DNA of 8,026 nucleotides, taken from NCBI GenBank assembly GCA_023389175.1, contig JAEWEW010000036.1:1-8026 (forward strand). The letters run 5' to 3'. Origin of the DNA: Pseudomonadota bacterium (GTDB taxonomy: Bacteria; Pseudomonadota; Gammaproteobacteria; Burkholderiales; Burkholderiaceae_E). The translations under genes were made by a program, and so were the position numbers. A model generated the notes under the pieces. It did no database searches. It was given only the letters and a program-made list of their open reading frames with translations, and was not told where the DNA came from. Positions 6,934-8,026 of this stretch are shown piece by piece (position 1 is the first letter of the stretch; every line of letters begins with the position of its first letter).

Positions 6934-6962
6934 GACTTTCCGCCTACAGGTCCAAGCCGTGA
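6930..6962 (+). other. 10-codon mini-ORF bridging mrdA and rodA (possible translational coupler)
   Basis: An ATG that overlaps the mrdA stop (ATGA, 6930-6933) opens a 10-codon frame, MRLSAYRSKP. Its TGA (6960-6962) overlaps the GTG start of rodA (GTGA, 6959-6962). GGAGG at 6925-6929 touches the ATG directly, which is too close for normal use as a ribosome-binding site for that start. The geometry would let ribosomes leaving mrdA be handed on to rodA. It may equally be a coincidence in a 25-base gap, and no stable peptide is claimed. Confidence 0.3.
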
Positions 6963-8026
6963 CCCCGCAATTCTTCACCGCCCTCTTCCGCCGGCATGTG
7001 TTCGTGTTCGACCCGGCGCTGCTGCTCGCCCTCCTGATGGTGGTGGGCATCAGTTGCCTGACCATGTACTCAGCGGCCTACGAGACCCCGGACCGCATGG
7101 TGAGCCACCTGCGCAACCTCGCCATCTCGTTCGCGGTGATGTGGGTGGTGGCGCAGCTCTCGCCGGGCACCATGATGCGCGGCGCCATTCCGCTGTACCT
7201 GCTGGGTGTCGCGCTGCTGGTGGGCGTCGCACTGTTCGGGGAGATGTCCAAGGGCGCGCGCCGCTGGCTCGACATCGGGGTGACGCGGATCCAGCCCTCC
7301 GAGCTACTGAAGATCGCGATGCCGCTGATGCTCGCCTGGTACTTCCATCGCTACGAAGGCCTGACCCGCTGGTACCACTACCTGATCGCCATCGCGCTGC
7401 TCGCGATCCCGGTAGTGCTGATCGCGCGCCAGCCGGACCTCGGCACGTCGATCCTGGTGTTCGCCGCAGGCGCCTTCGTCATCTTCCTGGCGGGCCTCAG
7501 CTGGAGGGTGATCGGCGGCTCGATCGTCGGCGGAGTCGCGGCGCTGCCGCTGCTCTGGGCGGTCATGAAGGAATACCAGAAGCAGCGGGTGCTCACGATG
7601 CTCGACCCCACCAACGACCCGCTCGGCAAGGGCTTCCACATCATCCAGTCGATGATCGCCGTCGGGTCCGGCGGGACGCACGGCAAGGGACTGCTGCAGG
7701 GTACCCAGACCCACCTCGAGTTCGTTCCCGAGCGCACCACCGACTTCATCTTCGCGGTGTACGCCGAGGAGTTCGGCTTCGTCGGGGGCGTGGTGCTGCT
7801 GCTGGTCTACACCATGCTGATCGGGCGCGGGCTGATGATCGCCGCCAACGGCACCAACGCCTTCTCGCGGCTGCTCGCCGGCTCGATCACCCTGATCTTC
7901 TTCACCTACGCGTTCGTCAACATGGGCATGGTGACCGGCATCCTGCCGGTGGTCGGCGTGCCGCTGCCGATGCTGTCTTACGGAGGCACCGCGATGGTGA
8001 CGCTGGGCTTCGGCGCAGGCATTCTC
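6959..8026 (+). CDS. rodA: Rod shape-determining protein RodA (SEDS peptidoglycan glycosyltransferase), 3' end outside window
   Basis: RodA polymerises lipid II into glycan strands in the inner membrane and works as a pair with PBP2. From the GTG at 6959 there are 356 codons with no stop up to the edge. E. coli RodA has 370 residues, so only a short C-terminal piece should be missing. Family landmarks in order are KGARRWLDIG (98-107), QPSELLKIA (112-120), ARQPDLGTS (156-164), DPTNDPLGKGFHIIQS (216-231), PERTTDFIFAVYAEEFGFVG (257-276) and LPVVGVPLPMLSYGGTA (329-345). Asp262, in TDFIF, aligns with the Asp reported as essential in E. coli RodA. About ten membrane helices are expected. GTG is chosen because no in-frame ATG, GTG or TTG lies in the mrdA-rodA gap upstream of it, and the next in-frame ATG (codon 27) would cut into the first helix. 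A weak AGG lies eight bases before it. Confidence 0.96.
   Translation, partial: MTPQFFTALFRRHVFVFDPALLLALLMVVGISCLTMYSAAYETPDRMVSHLRNLAISFAVMWVVAQLSPGTMMRGAIPLYLLGVALLVGVALFGEMSKGARRWLDIGVTRIQPSELLKIAMPLMLAWYFHRYEGLTRWYHYLIAIALLAIPVVLIARQPDLGTSILVFAAGAFVIFLAGLSWRVIGGSIVGGVAALPLLWAVMKEYQKQRVLTMLDPTNDPLGKGFHIIQSMIAVGSGGTHGKGLLQGTQTHLEFVPERTTDFIFAVYAEEFGFVGGVVLLLVYTMLIGRGLMIAANGTNAFSRLLAGSITLIFFTYAFVNMGMVTGILPVVGVPLPMLSYGGTAMVTLGFGAGIL

Noticed and set aside
5646..6962. A 438-codon plus-strand frame inside mrdA, ending in the mini-ORF
   Set aside because: It is a +1 shadow of the mrdA reading frame and is Arg/Ala/Gly-rich. Only its last ten codons are discussed, as a possible coupler.
4507..7065. 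An 852-codon minus-strand open frame opposite mrdA
   Set aside because: It has Arg/Gly repeats that simply mirror the mrdA tail, and no protein family signal. High GC explains its length.

Overview
The window is high-GC DNA (roughly two thirds G+C by eye) that looks like a chromosomal core segment of a proteobacterium, most likely a betaproteobacterium. It holds two gene clusters facing away from each other. On the minus strand is the amidotransferase set gatC-gatA, with what looks like the first codons of gatB at the left edge. On the plus strand is the cell-shape cluster mreB-mreC-mreD-mrdA-rodA. From general knowledge, gatCAB divergent from mreBCD-mrdA-rodA is a common betaproteobacterial arrangement, and GatCAB is absent from E. 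coli-type gammaproteobacteria. No marker in the window fixes the family or genus.

Layout. Positions 1-51 (minus): probable start of gatB, cut by the window edge. 51-1568 (minus): gatA, complete with all three catalytic residues. 1565-1852 (minus): gatC, overlapping gatA by ATGA. 1853-2155: a 303-base divergent intergenic region with a short direct-repeat cluster, several GC-rich hairpins, a 9-bp inverted repeat and a weak promoter candidate before mreB. 2156-3199: mreB. 3266-4177: mreC. 4184-4699: mreD. 4696-6933: mrdA (PBP2), overlapping mreD by ATGA and carrying a long Ala/Pro/Lys-rich C-terminal tail with five 9-residue repeats. 6959 to the right edge: rodA from a GTG start, 356 codons read without a stop, so nearly complete.

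How the genes work together. GatA and GatC, with GatB, turn Glu-tRNA(Gln) and/or Asp-tRNA(Asn) into the correctly amidated tRNA for protein synthesis. MreB filaments under the inner membrane organise the Rod complex. MreC and MreD connect this scaffold to PBP2 (transpeptidase) and RodA (SEDS glycosyltransferase), which build side-wall peptidoglycan. The close packing (gaps of 66 and 6 bases, a 4-base overlap, a gap of 25 bases) fits one elongasome operon.

Nothing here amounts to an undescribed system. The points worth a second look are the repeated PBP2 tail, the repeat and hairpin cluster between gatC and mreB, and a 10-codon mini-ORF that exactly bridges mrdA and rodA.
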